64,000 nucleotides of DNA from JBGRQA01 sp041725895 (GTDB taxonomy: Bacteria; Bacteroidota; Bacteroidia; Bacteroidales; Marinifilaceae). This document shows, one piece after another, positions 43,837 through 52,504 of the stretch. The stretch spans positions 248,001 to 312,000 of the forward strand of contig JBGRQA010000001.1 of assembly GCA_041725895.1 (NCBI GenBank), in the 5' to 3' direction. Below the pieces are notes generated by a model. That model had not been told where the DNA came from. It worked only from the letters and a program-made list of their open reading frames with translations, and ran no database searches. Every line of letters starts with the position of its first letter. Positions within the stretch are counted from its first letter, which is position 1. A program made the translations under genes and the position numbers.

Positions 43837-43860
43837 AAAGGGAGTAATTGTTCTCCCTTT
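43837..43860. other. Intercistronic hairpin between susC and susD
   Basis: AAAGGGAG (43837-43844) pairs perfectly with CTCCCTTT (43853-43860). A residues, not T residues, follow on the coding strand, so it is not a standard terminator. It may protect the susC 3' end or alter the susC:susD ratio. Confidence 0.6.
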
Positions 43861-43877
43861 AAAAAAAATATAAACAG

Positions 43878-45500
43878 ATGAAAAAGAATTCAATCTGGAT
43901 GTTTAGCCTGGCTTTGATTGCTATGGTTTTTACATCATGTCATAAGGAGTTGGAGCAGGAGCCCTTCTCCTCCCTGAGTCCTGAAACTTTTTACCAAGAT
44001 GAGGCTGAAGCCCAGTTAGCTCTGGCGGCAGTGTATAGCGATATTGCAAGTGATGCTACCTATGGAAATCTTGTGTCCATGAATTTCACCAATGGAACGG
44101 ATGAATCCCTATACAACCGTACCAATGTAAACTGGTCGGTAGCATTGTATCTGAACAACTCCAGTACCATCGAAATTGAAAAGGCCTGGATGCGTTTCTA
44201 TAAAGGAATTAACAGTGCCAACTATTTCATTGCCCGAGTAGGTGAGTCTGAGATTGAGGAAAGTGCTAAAAGTCGCCTTTTGGGGGAAGCTTACTTCCTG
44301 AGAGCTTTCTACTATTTCGATTTGGTACGATTGTGGGGCGAAGTACCCTTGAGAACCGAACCAATTACGGAGGGTAGTAATGCCAACAATATTGCGAAAT
44401 CTTCCATTTCGGAAGTATATCAGCAGATTATTAGTGATTTGACCATTGCTTACAAAACTCTACCAAATCCCGGAACCAAGGATGCTGAATACGGACATGC
44501 TAACCGTACAGCAGCTCACGGTTTGTTGGCAAGAGTGTATTTGACTATGGCAGGCAAGCCACTGGAACAACAGGATGCTTACCAGTTGGCAGTGAACCAT
44601 TGCGACTCGGTTATCAATACTGGTTATCATCAACTTTTGCCAGAGTATAAGCAAGTATTCCTAAACCAGATTCAGGATAGCAACGATGACCGGGAGATGA
44701 TCTTTGAGATTCAATTTGGTAACCTTCGTCCCCAAGGTATTCGTGAGGATGGTCGAGTTGGTAACTTGAACGGAGTGGCCATTCAGTTGCCTAAAGATGA
44801 TGGTAAAGGGAATCTGAATCCTTACGCTTATGCTTTCTTTTACCCATCCATTTCTCTGATCAATCGTTTTGATGCTGCGAATGATGATCGTTACGCGTGG
44901 AATATTGCCAACTGGAAGGTGGACAAAAAGGGAAAAGTGGTCATTTTAAAGGATAATAAAAAGTCCAACTGGTATCCTGGAAAATTTCGCCGAGTTGATA
45001 TTTCTGCGAAAGCTGATGGAAGCTACAGCTGGGAGAAACTTGAAACAGGTGCTATCGATAAAAACTTTACCGGAATTAACTTCCCTTACTTGCGCTATTC
45101 CGATATTCTGTTGATGAAAGCCGAAGCCCTGAATGAATTGGGTAAAACCGGTGAGGCAGTTCCTTTTATGAACCAGGTGAGAAACCGTGCTGGTTTGGCT
45201 AATATTGATCCATCTTTAGTAGCGTCTAAGGAAACTTTCTTTAATGAGTTGATGGATGAGCGTATGCGTGAGTTCTGCTTTGAAGGAATTCGTAAGAATG
45301 ACCTGGTACGTTGGGGAAGATTACTGCAAAATATGGAAGTGTTGCGTAAGGATATGATGTCTTATGGTATTCCTGAAGATAACTGGGCTTATCGCCAGTG
45401 CAACAATGTAGAGGAAAAGCACAATTTACTGCCTATTCCATTAAAAGAGGTAACCATTAATCAGTTGTTGGATCAATCTGAACTTTGGCGAAGCGAATAG
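43878..45500 (+). CDS. SusD-family surface glycan-binding lipoprotein
   Basis: A 540-residue outer-membrane lipoprotein with lipobox MVFTSC (Cys21) and KELEQEPFSSLSPETFYQDEAEAQLALAAVY, the classic SusD N-terminus. TPR-like helices include GEAYFLRAFYYFDLVRLWGEVPLRTEPI and ANRTAAHGLLARVYLTMAG. The C-terminal RYSDILLMKAEALNELG, FMNQVRNRAGL and ERMREFCFEGIRKNDLVRWG are diagnostic. It forms the lid of the SusC encoded 80 bases upstream. The ligand is inferred to be chondroitin/dermatan-type oligosaccharide from the surrounding PL8, GH88 and sulfatase genes. Confidence 0.97.
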   Translation: MKKNSIWMFSLALIAMVFTSCHKELEQEPFSSLSPETFYQDEAEAQLALAAVYSDIASDATYGNLVSMNFTNGTDESLYNRTNVNWSVALYLNNSSTIEIEKAWMRFYKGINSANYFIARVGESEIEESAKSRLLGEAYFLRAFYYFDLVRLWGEVPLRTEPITEGSNANNIAKSSISEVYQQIISDLTIAYKTLPNPGTKDAEYGHANRTAAHGLLARVYLTMAGKPLEQQDAYQLAVNHCDSVINTGYHQLLPEYKQVFLNQIQDSNDDREMIFEIQFGNLRPQGIREDGRVGNLNGVAIQLPKDDGKGNLNPYAYAFFYPSISLINRFDAANDDRYAWNIANWKVDKKGKVVILKDNKKSNWYPGKFRRVDISAKADGSYSWEKLETGAIDKNFTGINFPYLRYSDILLMKAEALNELGKTGEAVPFMNQVRNRAGLANIDPSLVASKETFFNELMDERMREFCFEGIRKNDLVRWGRLLQNMEVLRKDMMSYGIPEDNWAYRQCNNVEEKHNLLPIPLKEVTINQLLDQSELWRSE

Positions 45501-45548
45501 ATAATTTACTACCAAAATAATTTATCCGGTTAATAGTTAGAAATCATG

Positions 45549-45581
45549 GCCGTTCCCTGTTTGTGCAGGGAATTGGCTTTT
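45549..45581 (+). terminator. Hairpin with short T run between susD and GH88
   Basis: GCCGTTCCCTG (45549-45559) pairs with CAGGGAATTGGC (45566-45577), with a small internal mismatch, followed by TTTT. It probably gives partial termination before the GH88 gene. Confidence 0.65.
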
Positions 45582-45598
45582 GATGACATATTATTTTT

Positions 45599-46882
45599 AT
45601 GAGAAGAAGATTTCAATTACTGTATAAGATTTTGGCCTGCTTGGTTCTGGGGTTCCTCCTTCTGCAAATGCATTCCTGTAAAAATTCCAGGAGTTCCTCA
45701 GGAACACCAGCTAAAGATGCTGCCAATGCTGAGAACCCTATTTTTCAGGAGAAATTGCAAGTGAATCTGGTGGAGCAGTTCCGGTTCTGTGAGGAACAAC
45801 TGAAAAAGTCTGTTGCTCTTAATACCGATTACACTACCCACCCGCGTTTGATAGAGGCAGGGGAGAAGCACTGGAAAATGCCCAAGAATGATGTTCTGAT
45901 CTGGACGGTAGGTTTCTATCCCGGGATTCTTTGGCAGATGTATGATGTGACGAAGAAGGAGTATTGGAAAAAAGAAGCACTGAAGCGTACACTTCCTCTG
46001 GAACCCTACAAGAACAACCGTGAGCACCACGATGTAGGTTTTATGATGTATTGTTCCTACGGCCAGGCTTACCGCCTGACCGGAAACAAGGAGTACAGGG
46101 ATGTGTTGATTCAGTCGGCTAAATCATTGATCTCTCGTTACAATCCCAGGGTGGGAACCATTAAATCATGGTCCAACGAGTTGCATCCGCAATGGAAGCA
46201 GCACATCACTATCATCGACAACATGCTGAACCTGGAATTGTTGTTCTGGGCTTCAAAAGAGACAGGAGATCCAATTTATAGGGAGATTGCCGTGAAGCAT
46301 GCCGAAACCACTATGAAGCACCATTTTCGGGAGGATAACAGTTGTTACCATGTAGTGGAGTACGATGAGAATACCGGTGCGGTTCGCAACAAAAATACCT
46401 CCCAGGGCTATGCCGATGAGAGTGTTTGGGCTCGCGGACAGGCATGGGCTGTTTATGGATATACCATGGTGTACCGGGAAACCGGCGATCCAAAATTTTT
46501 GGATTTTGCTAAAAAAGTTTCGGAGCGTTTTATTGCCGGTTTACCTGCCGATCATGTGCCCTACTGGGATTTCTTTCTGAATGGAAAAGAGGGAGAACCA
46601 CGGGATGCCTCGGCCGCAGCTATTGCAGCATCAGGTTTGGTGGAGTTGAGTACTCATGTAAAATTGCAAGCCGAAGCCCGGCGCTATCGTGCAGCTGCAG
46701 ATGCCATTCTAAATTCTTTGGCCTCTAAATCTTATTCAGCAAAAGGGGTAAACGATGCTTTTTTGCTGCATAGTACGGGGGCAAAACCTCAGGGACACGA
46801 AATTGATGTGGCCCTGGTGTATGCCGATTACTATTACCTGGAGGCTTTATTGCGTCGGAAGGCTTTAATGAGGAAGATGTAA
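45599..46882 (+). CDS. Unsaturated glucuronyl hydrolase (GH88)
   Basis: A 427-residue lipoprotein (lipobox LLLQMHSC, about Cys27) of glycoside hydrolase family 88. It hydrates and releases the 4,5-unsaturated uronic acid from the non-reducing end of disaccharides made by polysaccharide lyases. The alpha6/alpha6-barrel signatures are REHHDVGFMMYCSYG with Asp145 and TIIDNMLNLELLFWA with Asp207. The 62-residue spacing matches the two catalytic aspartates of characterised unsaturated glucuronyl hydrolases. QGYADESVWARGQAWAVYGYTM is also typical. It is the last gene of the plus-strand SusC/D operon, and the product goes to KduI. Confidence 0.95.
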   Translation: MRRRFQLLYKILACLVLGFLLLQMHSCKNSRSSSGTPAKDAANAENPIFQEKLQVNLVEQFRFCEEQLKKSVALNTDYTTHPRLIEAGEKHWKMPKNDVLIWTVGFYPGILWQMYDVTKKEYWKKEALKRTLPLEPYKNNREHHDVGFMMYCSYGQAYRLTGNKEYRDVLIQSAKSLISRYNPRVGTIKSWSNELHPQWKQHITIIDNMLNLELLFWASKETGDPIYREIAVKHAETTMKHHFREDNSCYHVVEYDENTGAVRNKNTSQGYADESVWARGQAWAVYGYTMVYRETGDPKFLDFAKKVSERFIAGLPADHVPYWDFFLNGKEGEPRDASAAAIAASGLVELSTHVKLQAEARRYRAAADAILNSLASKSYSAKGVNDAFLLHSTGAKPQGHEIDVALVYADYYYLEALLRRKALMRKM

Positions 46883-46972
46883 TTAGAGAAGATATTTACT
46901 GTAGTACTGTTGGGATCCTCTTTTAAAGTAAGGAAACCAGGTAGGACTACCCCAAGCTTAAGACGATTTTTT

Positions 46973-47020
46973 GAAAGGTCCTCCTGGCATTGTAAATGTC
47001 TCGAGGGCCTTTCGTTTTCT
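46973..47020 (+). terminator. Intrinsic terminator of the SusC/D-GH88 operon
   Basis: GAAAGGTCCTC (46973-46983) pairs with GAGGGCCTTTC (47003-47013, one G-T), followed by GTTTTCTT. Confidence 0.85.
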
Positions 47021-47106
47021 TAATTGCATTAGAATTCGCCATACTTTTTAAAAAATGGTATTTTTGTTAATTGATAAATTATTTCTTGGACCCCTTAGCA
47101 GGTAAA

Positions 47107-50070
47107 ATGAAGAATAGAATCCTCAATAGAATCTTTTTATTTCTGGTGTGTTTTTTGTGTCTTTCGGTGGGAAAAGCGCAAAAGGAGACTCGGCAGTTTG
47201 AGTATATGACCACGGCGGATGGTTTGAGTTCGGATGTGATATATTCTCTTCTGCAGGATTCCAGAGGATTTATCTGGGTGGGAACCAAGGAAGGTCTGAA
47301 TCGTTACGACGGGTACGAGCTAATTAATTATTCTTTGCCCAGAAAGCACTTTCAGAATCCTGCTCACCGCAGAATCAATGCCCTTTGTGAGGATAATCAC
47401 GGAAATATTTGGGGCGGAACCTCCAATGGTATCATCAAAATGGAGGCCATTTCCGGAGCTTTAATCCATTACGATTTGCCCTCCTCGGGAAAAGTTTCTC
47501 AAAGCCGGTACGTAAGCTCTATTGTGGTAAACTCCAAAGGACAATTGTTTGTTGGAACCCGTAATGGAATATTCCGCTACAATAGTCAAACAGATCAGTT
47601 TGATCGTTATACCTATTTCCCTTTTCATTCCAAATTTAATAACTACAACAAGGGGGAAAGGGTGGTAAATGATCTTTATTTCGATCGGTTTGGAAAGTTA
47701 TGGGTGGCTACGGCCGGAAACGGTGTTTCCATACTGGATCTGGAACGGAAGAAGAACGTGACCTACAGTCGCAGAAAGCGGAATTTGAGTCGGATCAGCA
47801 GCAACTATGTGGAAGAGATTTACGAGGATCAGTTTGGTGTAGTATGGATGGCTACTGCCAATGGTTTGAGCCGTTTCGACAGGGAAACAGAGGAGTTTTT
47901 AGTTTACAGGAATGATCCGAAAAAACCTGAAAGTATCACCGACAATTATGTGCGAACCATTTTTGAGGATGAGAAAGGAAATCTGTTTGTGGGAACCAAG
48001 GATGGTTTGGACCTTTTCAATCGTAAGGAAGGTAGCTTTTCCCATTTTAAGAATCATCCCCATAAAAAAGAGAGTATCAGCAACAACAATATTCTATGTA
48101 TGCTGCGGGAGAAGTCGGGTACTTTCTGGATTGGAACTATGCTTGGGTTGAATTATTTGAGTCCCAAAGCGATGAGTTTTGAGTTGTATCAGAATATTCC
48201 CGATGATCCTTTGTCCCTTTCCAATAATATTCTTCGTACAGTGGTAGAGGATCAGCAGGGACAGCTTTGGGTAGGAACCATGAAGGATGGAATCAACCGA
48301 TTGGATCCCGCAACCGGTAAGTTTTCTGCTTACCGAATAGAAGGTCGGTCAGGCAAGATCAAGAAGTTGAATGCGATACGAACAGCCATGGTCGATCGAC
48401 AGGGACAGGTTTTCTTTGGAACCGACGGAGGAATGCTACGTTTTAGTCATGGTAAAAATCGATTTGAACCCTATACCTTTGGAGGAAAGCTAAAGTTTCG
48501 AAAGGGGGTATTTGCCCTTTTGCATGCACAGGATGGTTCCTACTGGGTGGCCGAAATTGATCACGGACTCCATCATTTTACACCCCAAACAGGACTGGTG
48601 CAGGAGTTCCGAAAATCCAGGGAGGATAATACAAGTATTAGTAGCTCCAATATCAAAGTTCTGTTTCAGACCCGAGAGGGAGATATTTGGTTAGGAACTC
48701 ACCTGAATGGAGCCAATCGCCTGAATGAGGATGGGCGTACTTTTACCCGCTATGCCCCGGACAGGCATAGAAAAGAAGCTTTAAGTGATCGAAGGGTATT
48801 TGTCTTTTTTGAGGATTCGGCCGGTAGATTGTGGCTGGGAACCGGAATGGGACTGAATTTATATCTGCCGGAATCCGATGGTTTTAAGGTGTACCAAAAG
48901 CAGGACGGATTGCCAGGTAACGTTGTTCTTAGCATCCAGGAGGATAAGAAAGGAAGATTGTGGTTGGGTACCAACCGTGGACTCTCCTGTTTCGATCCGG
49001 AAACTTCCCGCTTTGTGAATTTTACCCAGGAGGATGGTTTGCAGGGAAATATCTTTGAATACCAGGTGGCTTGTACTTCTCTTTCGGGACAGATGTATTT
49101 TGGAGGGAACAATGGTTTGAACGCCTTCGATCCCCTGAAATTTCAATCCAATTCCTATCAGCCGCAGGTTTGTTTTACCGATCTGAAAGTGGGAGGACGT
49201 TCGTGGAGAAATACTACAACTTTTCAAACACAGGATTGGTTGCAGCAAGCTTTGCCCGGGGCTCAGGAAATGTTTCTCACTTCCGCCGATCGCGAGATTC
49301 GTATCGGGTTTTCGGCTCTCAGTTTTGTGGATTCGGATAAGAACCGGTACCAATACCGACTATTGCCGGTGGATTCCCTTTGGCATTCGGTTGAGGAACA
49401 TCAACATCACGTTCTGTTTTCTCATTTGGAAAGAGGCGATTACCTGTTGGAAGTGAAAGCCAGTAATAACAATGCCTTGTGGAGCCCTGTACCGGCTCGG
49501 ATGAAAATTCATGTATCTGCCAATTGGGCTGCTTATCGTAGTTGGTTTTTGAGCCTGGTACTTTTAGTTCTGCTTGTTGTAGTGGGGTGGAGATTTCGTT
49601 CGAAGACGGAGAAAAAACCGAAGCAAAAAGTGGCTGCTTCCTCCTTAAAAAAGGCGGAGAAAAAACCGGAATCTTCCGAACCAGTGGTGGTGCACTCCTC
49701 TGAAGTACCTGACAATTTGCGGGAAGCGACGGAAGATATAATACAGCAAATGGATGCAAATTCCTGGTATTTGGACAAGAAATTGACCAAAAGTCAGCTG
49801 GCCCTTCATCTGGATGTATCTGTTTCGCATCTTTCCACTATCCTGCGGGATGGTTTGCAGATCAGCTTCAACGATTTTATCAATCAATACAGGGTAGAAG
49901 CTGTGAAGAAGAAATTCGAGGACCCCAGGAGTCGCGACTATACCCTTTTGGCTATTGCCGAGGAGTGCGGTTTCAATTCCAAAACTTCCTTTTACCGAAC
50001 CTTTAAAAAATTTACCGGATTGACCCCAACCGAATATCTCGAGCAGCAAAACCTGACAAGCATAAAATAA
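47107..50070 (+). CDS. Kinase-less HTCS-like sensor: propeller-Y_Y_Y-membrane helix-AraC
   Basis: A 987-residue membrane regulator. The start at 47107 is preferred because MKNRILNRIFLFLVCFLCLSVGKAQ is a clean signal, and the longer form starting at 47071 is unlikely. Two periplasmic Reg_prop propellers (FIWVGTKEGLNRYDGYE and many repeats, about 30-690) are followed by a Y_Y_Y domain (about 700-790) and one membrane helix (WFLSLVLLVLLVVVGW, about 811-826). A basic linker leads directly to an AraC double HTH (about 890-980; KSQLALHLDVSVSHLSTILR, AIAEECGFNSKTSFYRTFKKFTGLTP). Histidine kinase, ATPase and receiver are absent without frame disruption. It is probably a one-component transmembrane activator for the neighbouring lyase cluster. 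Confidence 0.9.
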   Translation: MKNRILNRIFLFLVCFLCLSVGKAQKETRQFEYMTTADGLSSDVIYSLLQDSRGFIWVGTKEGLNRYDGYELINYSLPRKHFQNPAHRRINALCEDNHGNIWGGTSNGIIKMEAISGALIHYDLPSSGKVSQSRYVSSIVVNSKGQLFVGTRNGIFRYNSQTDQFDRYTYFPFHSKFNNYNKGERVVNDLYFDRFGKLWVATAGNGVSILDLERKKNVTYSRRKRNLSRISSNYVEEIYEDQFGVVWMATANGLSRFDRETEEFLVYRNDPKKPESITDNYVRTIFEDEKGNLFVGTKDGLDLFNRKEGSFSHFKNHPHKKESISNNNILCMLREKSGTFWIGTMLGLNYLSPKAMSFELYQNIPDDPLSLSNNILRTVVEDQQGQLWVGTMKDGINRLDPATGKFSAYRIEGRSGKIKKLNAIRTAMVDRQGQVFFGTDGGMLRFSHGKNRFEPYTFGGKLKFRKGVFALLHAQDGSYWVAEIDHGLHHFTPQTGLVQEFRKSREDNTSISSSNIKVLFQTREGDIWLGTHLNGANRLNEDGRTFTRYAPDRHRKEALSDRRVFVFFEDSAGRLWLGTGMGLNLYLPESDGFKVYQKQDGLPGNVVLSIQEDKKGRLWLGTNRGLSCFDPETSRFVNFTQEDGLQGNIFEYQVACTSLSGQMYFGGNNGLNAFDPLKFQSNSYQPQVCFTDLKVGGRSWRNTTTFQTQDWLQQALPGAQEMFLTSADREIRIGFSALSFVDSDKNRYQYRLLPVDSLWHSVEEHQHHVLFSHLERGDYLLEVKASNNNALWSPVPARMKIHVSANWAAYRSWFLSLVLLVLLVVVGWRFRSKTEKKPKQKVAASSLKKAEKKPESSEPVVVHSSEVPDNLREATEDIIQQMDANSWYLDKKLTKSQLALHLDVSVSHLSTILRDGLQISFNDFINQYRVEAVKKKFEDPRSRDYTLLAIAEECGFNSKTSFYRTFKKFTGLTPTEYLEQQNLTSIK

Positions 50071-50075
50071 AACCG

Positions 50076-50747
50076 TTAGATCTTTTGCCTGATTTTCCTG
50101 TTGGGTAATTCAAATTCTTTTAGGAGGAGGGGTTGCTCTTCGAATATTATTTCTGCAGTCCTGTGAATTTGGAGCATCATATTCCAAATTGAATTCATGA
50201 TTTCAATCCGGATTATGGTGTGGCGCTGCCGTTCTTTTATCATGCATATCTTTTCAAATGTTTTTTCCTCCATTTCACTGGCTAGTTCTTCTGCTTTGTT
50301 CAATAGTGATTCGGGACAATTTACCTCCAGCAACTCTTTTCGGAAAAGCTTGCAGGCATGGGCTGTGATTTTAAGGAACCAACTCATACGTTCGTCCGAT
50401 TGTCTGGCCTGATGTAGGGAAGTGGTGCCAAATTGTTCCCACATTAGTTTGTTGTTGGGGAATGCTTGTTCTACATAGAACATGAGCTTTTTGTAGAAGA
50501 GAATTGCCTGTTTACGACAATCTCCAGCGATTTGGGTTTGATGGGCTTGAATATTGGTGTACACCTTGCCACTAGTTGCTTTTTCAAGTTGCTTTAGTAA
50601 GCCTTTAAATTTGTTTAAGTAATCCTGATTCATTTGTGGTAGACAGGATTCCATGCCTGGCAAATGATTCTCGAAGGATTTCGCCATTCTTTCGGCAGCA
50701 AAAACAAGATCGATGTCCTTGATTCGGTAGATTCTTAAGTTTTCCAT
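50076..50747 (-). CDS. Hypothetical alpha-helical protein, 223 residues
   Basis: Family not recognised. The sequence is almost entirely helical and charged, with no signal peptide or membrane segment. It starts MENLRIYRIKDIDLVFAAERMAKSF and includes FKGLLKQLEKATSGKVYTNIQAHQTQIAGDCRKQAILFYKKLMFYVEQAFP. The second half (KELLEVNCPESLLNKAEELASEMEEKTFEKICMIKERQRHTIIRIEIMNSIWNMMLQIHRTAEIIFEEQPLLL) could form a four-helix-bundle-like domain. It is convergent with the kinase-less regulator and 5 bases from its stop codon. The gene looks real from frame length and codon use. Confidence 0.6.
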   Translation of the reverse strand: MENLRIYRIKDIDLVFAAERMAKSFENHLPGMESCLPQMNQDYLNKFKGLLKQLEKATSGKVYTNIQAHQTQIAGDCRKQAILFYKKLMFYVEQAFPNNKLMWEQFGTTSLHQARQSDERMSWFLKITAHACKLFRKELLEVNCPESLLNKAEELASEMEEKTFEKICMIKERQRHTIIRIEIMNSIWNMMLQIHRTAEIIFEEQPLLLKEFELPNRKIRQKI

Positions 50748-51459
50748 AATACCTTACTTACTGGTTATTGGATCTGTAAACAATATTTGTCCGTCTATTT
50801 TTTAGGAATTCAGAAATAATGGGGAGGACTTTTACCCTTTACAGGTAAAATAAACGGGGAGAGAAAAGCAGAGAGAGGAATAGGGTTGCGCAAAAGAGGG
50901 ATGGAGATGCAGAAATGCGGAGAACGTTTTCTTATGTGTGAATAGAGATTTTGACTGCGGAATACAAATTTCGGATGCGGAATAGAGTTCCACAAACAGG
51001 AATGGAGTTCAAGAAACAGGAATGTCTTTCCTGCGCCTAAAGGATATCCTTCGTAAATATATATTGTTTCAGCCATTGGTAGCTCTTCCCATCCGGGAAG
51101 TGATTTTGTAGACGTGTGAAAAGAAAAAACATTCGTTTTTGAGAATCAATTGCAAATGTTAATTGTAGAGCTATTTATTTGTTTTTGAAGTGTTCATCAC
51201 AGAAATAACTCCTTACTTAAAGGTAAGGAAGTCTTATTTATGTTGCAAAAAATAGGAGGGGTTTCGGAATGGCAAATAGTTTTTTGTTAAATTCAAAAAA
51301 TCGAACGATATAGTGACGGGTGGTGAGGAGGAATTAGAAAACAGAAGGGATAAAATGAAACAAGCATGAGAAATACTTCCCGTACAGGTTCGCCAATTAT
51401 TATAGGGGGATTAACTTGGGCGAGTTCCATGCAACCAATGAAAACAAAACTGAAAATAC
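50748..51459. other. 712-base region without a supported gene
   Basis: It contains an inverted repeat TTTTACC/GGTAAAA (50830-50850), the degenerate 20-21 base tandem array at 50877-51030, and a second inverted repeat TCCTTAC/GTAAGGA (51210-51229) extended by outer AAATAA/TTATTT. Neither hairpin has a convincing T run. An 88-codon frame across the array on the minus strand is judged spurious. Confidence 0.6.
50877..51030. repeat. Degenerate 20-21 bp tandem repeat array
   Basis: Eight adjacent units begin at 50877, 50898, 50919, 50939, 50959, 50979, 50999 and 51019. The consensus is about GGAATAGAGTTNCNNAAACA. The best conserved are GGAATAGAGTTCCACAAACA (50979) and GGAATGGAGTTCAAGAAACA (50999). 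The first two units are 21 bases and later ones 20. Confidence 0.65.
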
Positions 51460-51939
51460 ATGAAAATTAACTTTCAAAGTATCGGTACCATTCGAACTCC
51501 TTTCAAGGAGAAGCAGGGGATGCCCATTCAGCCCAAAGGAGCTGCAGGGGTACAAGGAGTAATAGAACTGAAAGAGGAATTAAGTCCCGGGTTACAGGAT
51601 CTCGAAGGCTTTTCCCATGTTTTTCTGATCTATCACCTGCACCAGTCAGAAGGGTACGAGTTGGAAGTTACCCCCTTTCTGGATAATCAAAAACATGGCG
51701 TATTTGCCACCCGGGCCCCCCGAAGGCCAAACCCTATCGGACTTTCAGTAGTTGAACTGCTAAAAATAGAGGGCAATGTGCTGTACATTCGTAATGTAGA
51801 TATGTTGGATGGGACGCCTCTTTTGGATATTAAGCCCTATGTTGCTGATTTTGATGCCCCCAGGATGAGTCGAAAGGGATGGTTGGAAAAGAATGCCGGA
51901 AAAGCGGATGATTTCAGGTCGGATGATCGGTTTGAATAG
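51460..51939 (+). CDS. trmO: tRNA m6t6A37 methyltransferase TrmO (TsaA/YaeB family)
   Basis: A 159-residue single-domain enzyme that N6-methylates t6A37 in threonine tRNAs using SAM. The beta-barrel signatures are IGTIRTPFKEKQGMPIQ (about 7-23), LEGFSHVFLIYHLHQS and the SAM-site TPFLDNQKHGVFATRAPRRPNPIGLSVVEL (about 72-101), then MLDGTPLLDIKPYVADFD. It lacks the C-terminal extension of E. coli TsaA, as many bacterial homologues do. It stands apart from the PUL and is 48 bases ahead of a small secreted protein. Confidence 0.93.
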   Translation: MKINFQSIGTIRTPFKEKQGMPIQPKGAAGVQGVIELKEELSPGLQDLEGFSHVFLIYHLHQSEGYELEVTPFLDNQKHGVFATRAPRRPNPIGLSVVELLKIEGNVLYIRNVDMLDGTPLLDIKPYVADFDAPRMSRKGWLEKNAGKADDFRSDDRFE

Positions 51940-51987
51940 AAAGGAGCTTACTGTAGTTAATGATGTAAATACACTCAATAAATCTAT

Positions 51988-52431
51988 ATGGATAGGATGA
52001 AGAAGATATGCCTGGTTCTTTTACTCTTTGTTGCTTTTGAACACTGCGGATTTGCTCAGAAAAACGAAAAATTGAAAGGGAGAAAAGAAAAAATAACATT
52101 AGAGCAAAGAATCTCCTCAAGAATAGCAACAGAAGGGCAATGGGAGTACTGTAAATTGAAGTATAGTGGTAGTTCGCTTCTGTTTGGGGCTTATGTGGAA
52201 GCTGATTTTGGAGCAGGGAGCGAGTACCTTTACAAGGGATTTAAGGGGCGGAAAAAGGAAAACTTTGAGTCTGAAGTAGAGGTTTTGAACCTGATGGGAA
52301 AATATGACTGGGAGTTGGTTCAGGTGGTAAGGTTTCCAATCTCTTCTGATGATCTGGATTCTTTTTACATGTATTATTACTTCAAAAGAGCGATTAATCC
52401 GCAGAAAATTGAATTGACCCGGGAGAATTAG
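51988..52431 (+). CDS. Secreted DUF4177-like small protein
   Basis: A 147-residue protein with a signal peptide (ICLVLLLFVAFEHCGFAQ). The C-terminal half has EVLNLMGKYDWELVQVVRFPISS and MYYYFKR. This is the strand-helix-GxxxWELVxV-YYFKR arrangement of DUF4177-type domains, whose function is unknown. The N-terminal mature part (KGRKEKITLEQRISSRIATEGQWEYCKLKY) is basic and helical, then YVEADFGAGSEYLYKGFKG. A Cys near the signal cleavage (HCGFAQ) does not form a convincing lipobox. It is possibly co-transcribed with trmO. Confidence 0.65.
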   Translation: MDRMKKICLVLLLFVAFEHCGFAQKNEKLKGRKEKITLEQRISSRIATEGQWEYCKLKYSGSSLLFGAYVEADFGAGSEYLYKGFKGRKKENFESEVEVLNLMGKYDWELVQVVRFPISSDDLDSFYMYYYFKRAINPQKIELTREN

Positions 52432-52504
52432 ATTGTCTTAAGAGAAGTTGTTTATCAATGCTTTTCTGTTTGTCTTCGGAACTCTTGTCGTGAACCTTTT
52501 GCCC

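Noticed and set aside
49540..49760. Frameshift or deletion that removed a kinase from the 47107-50070 regulator
   Set aside because: The membrane helix is joined to the AraC domain by a short continuous linker in one frame and no kinase motifs occur in the other frames nearby.
50877..51030. CRISPR array
   Set aside because: Units are contiguous and diverged with a 20-21 base period and no spacers or cas genes.
50810..51076. 88-codon minus-strand frame across the tandem array
   Set aside because: Its composition is dictated by the repeat units and there is no conserved start or downstream partner.
51203..51236. Intrinsic terminator or small RNA at the AAATAA..TTATTT inverted repeat
   Set aside because: The stem has bulges, there is no T run on either strand, and no promoter pairs with it.
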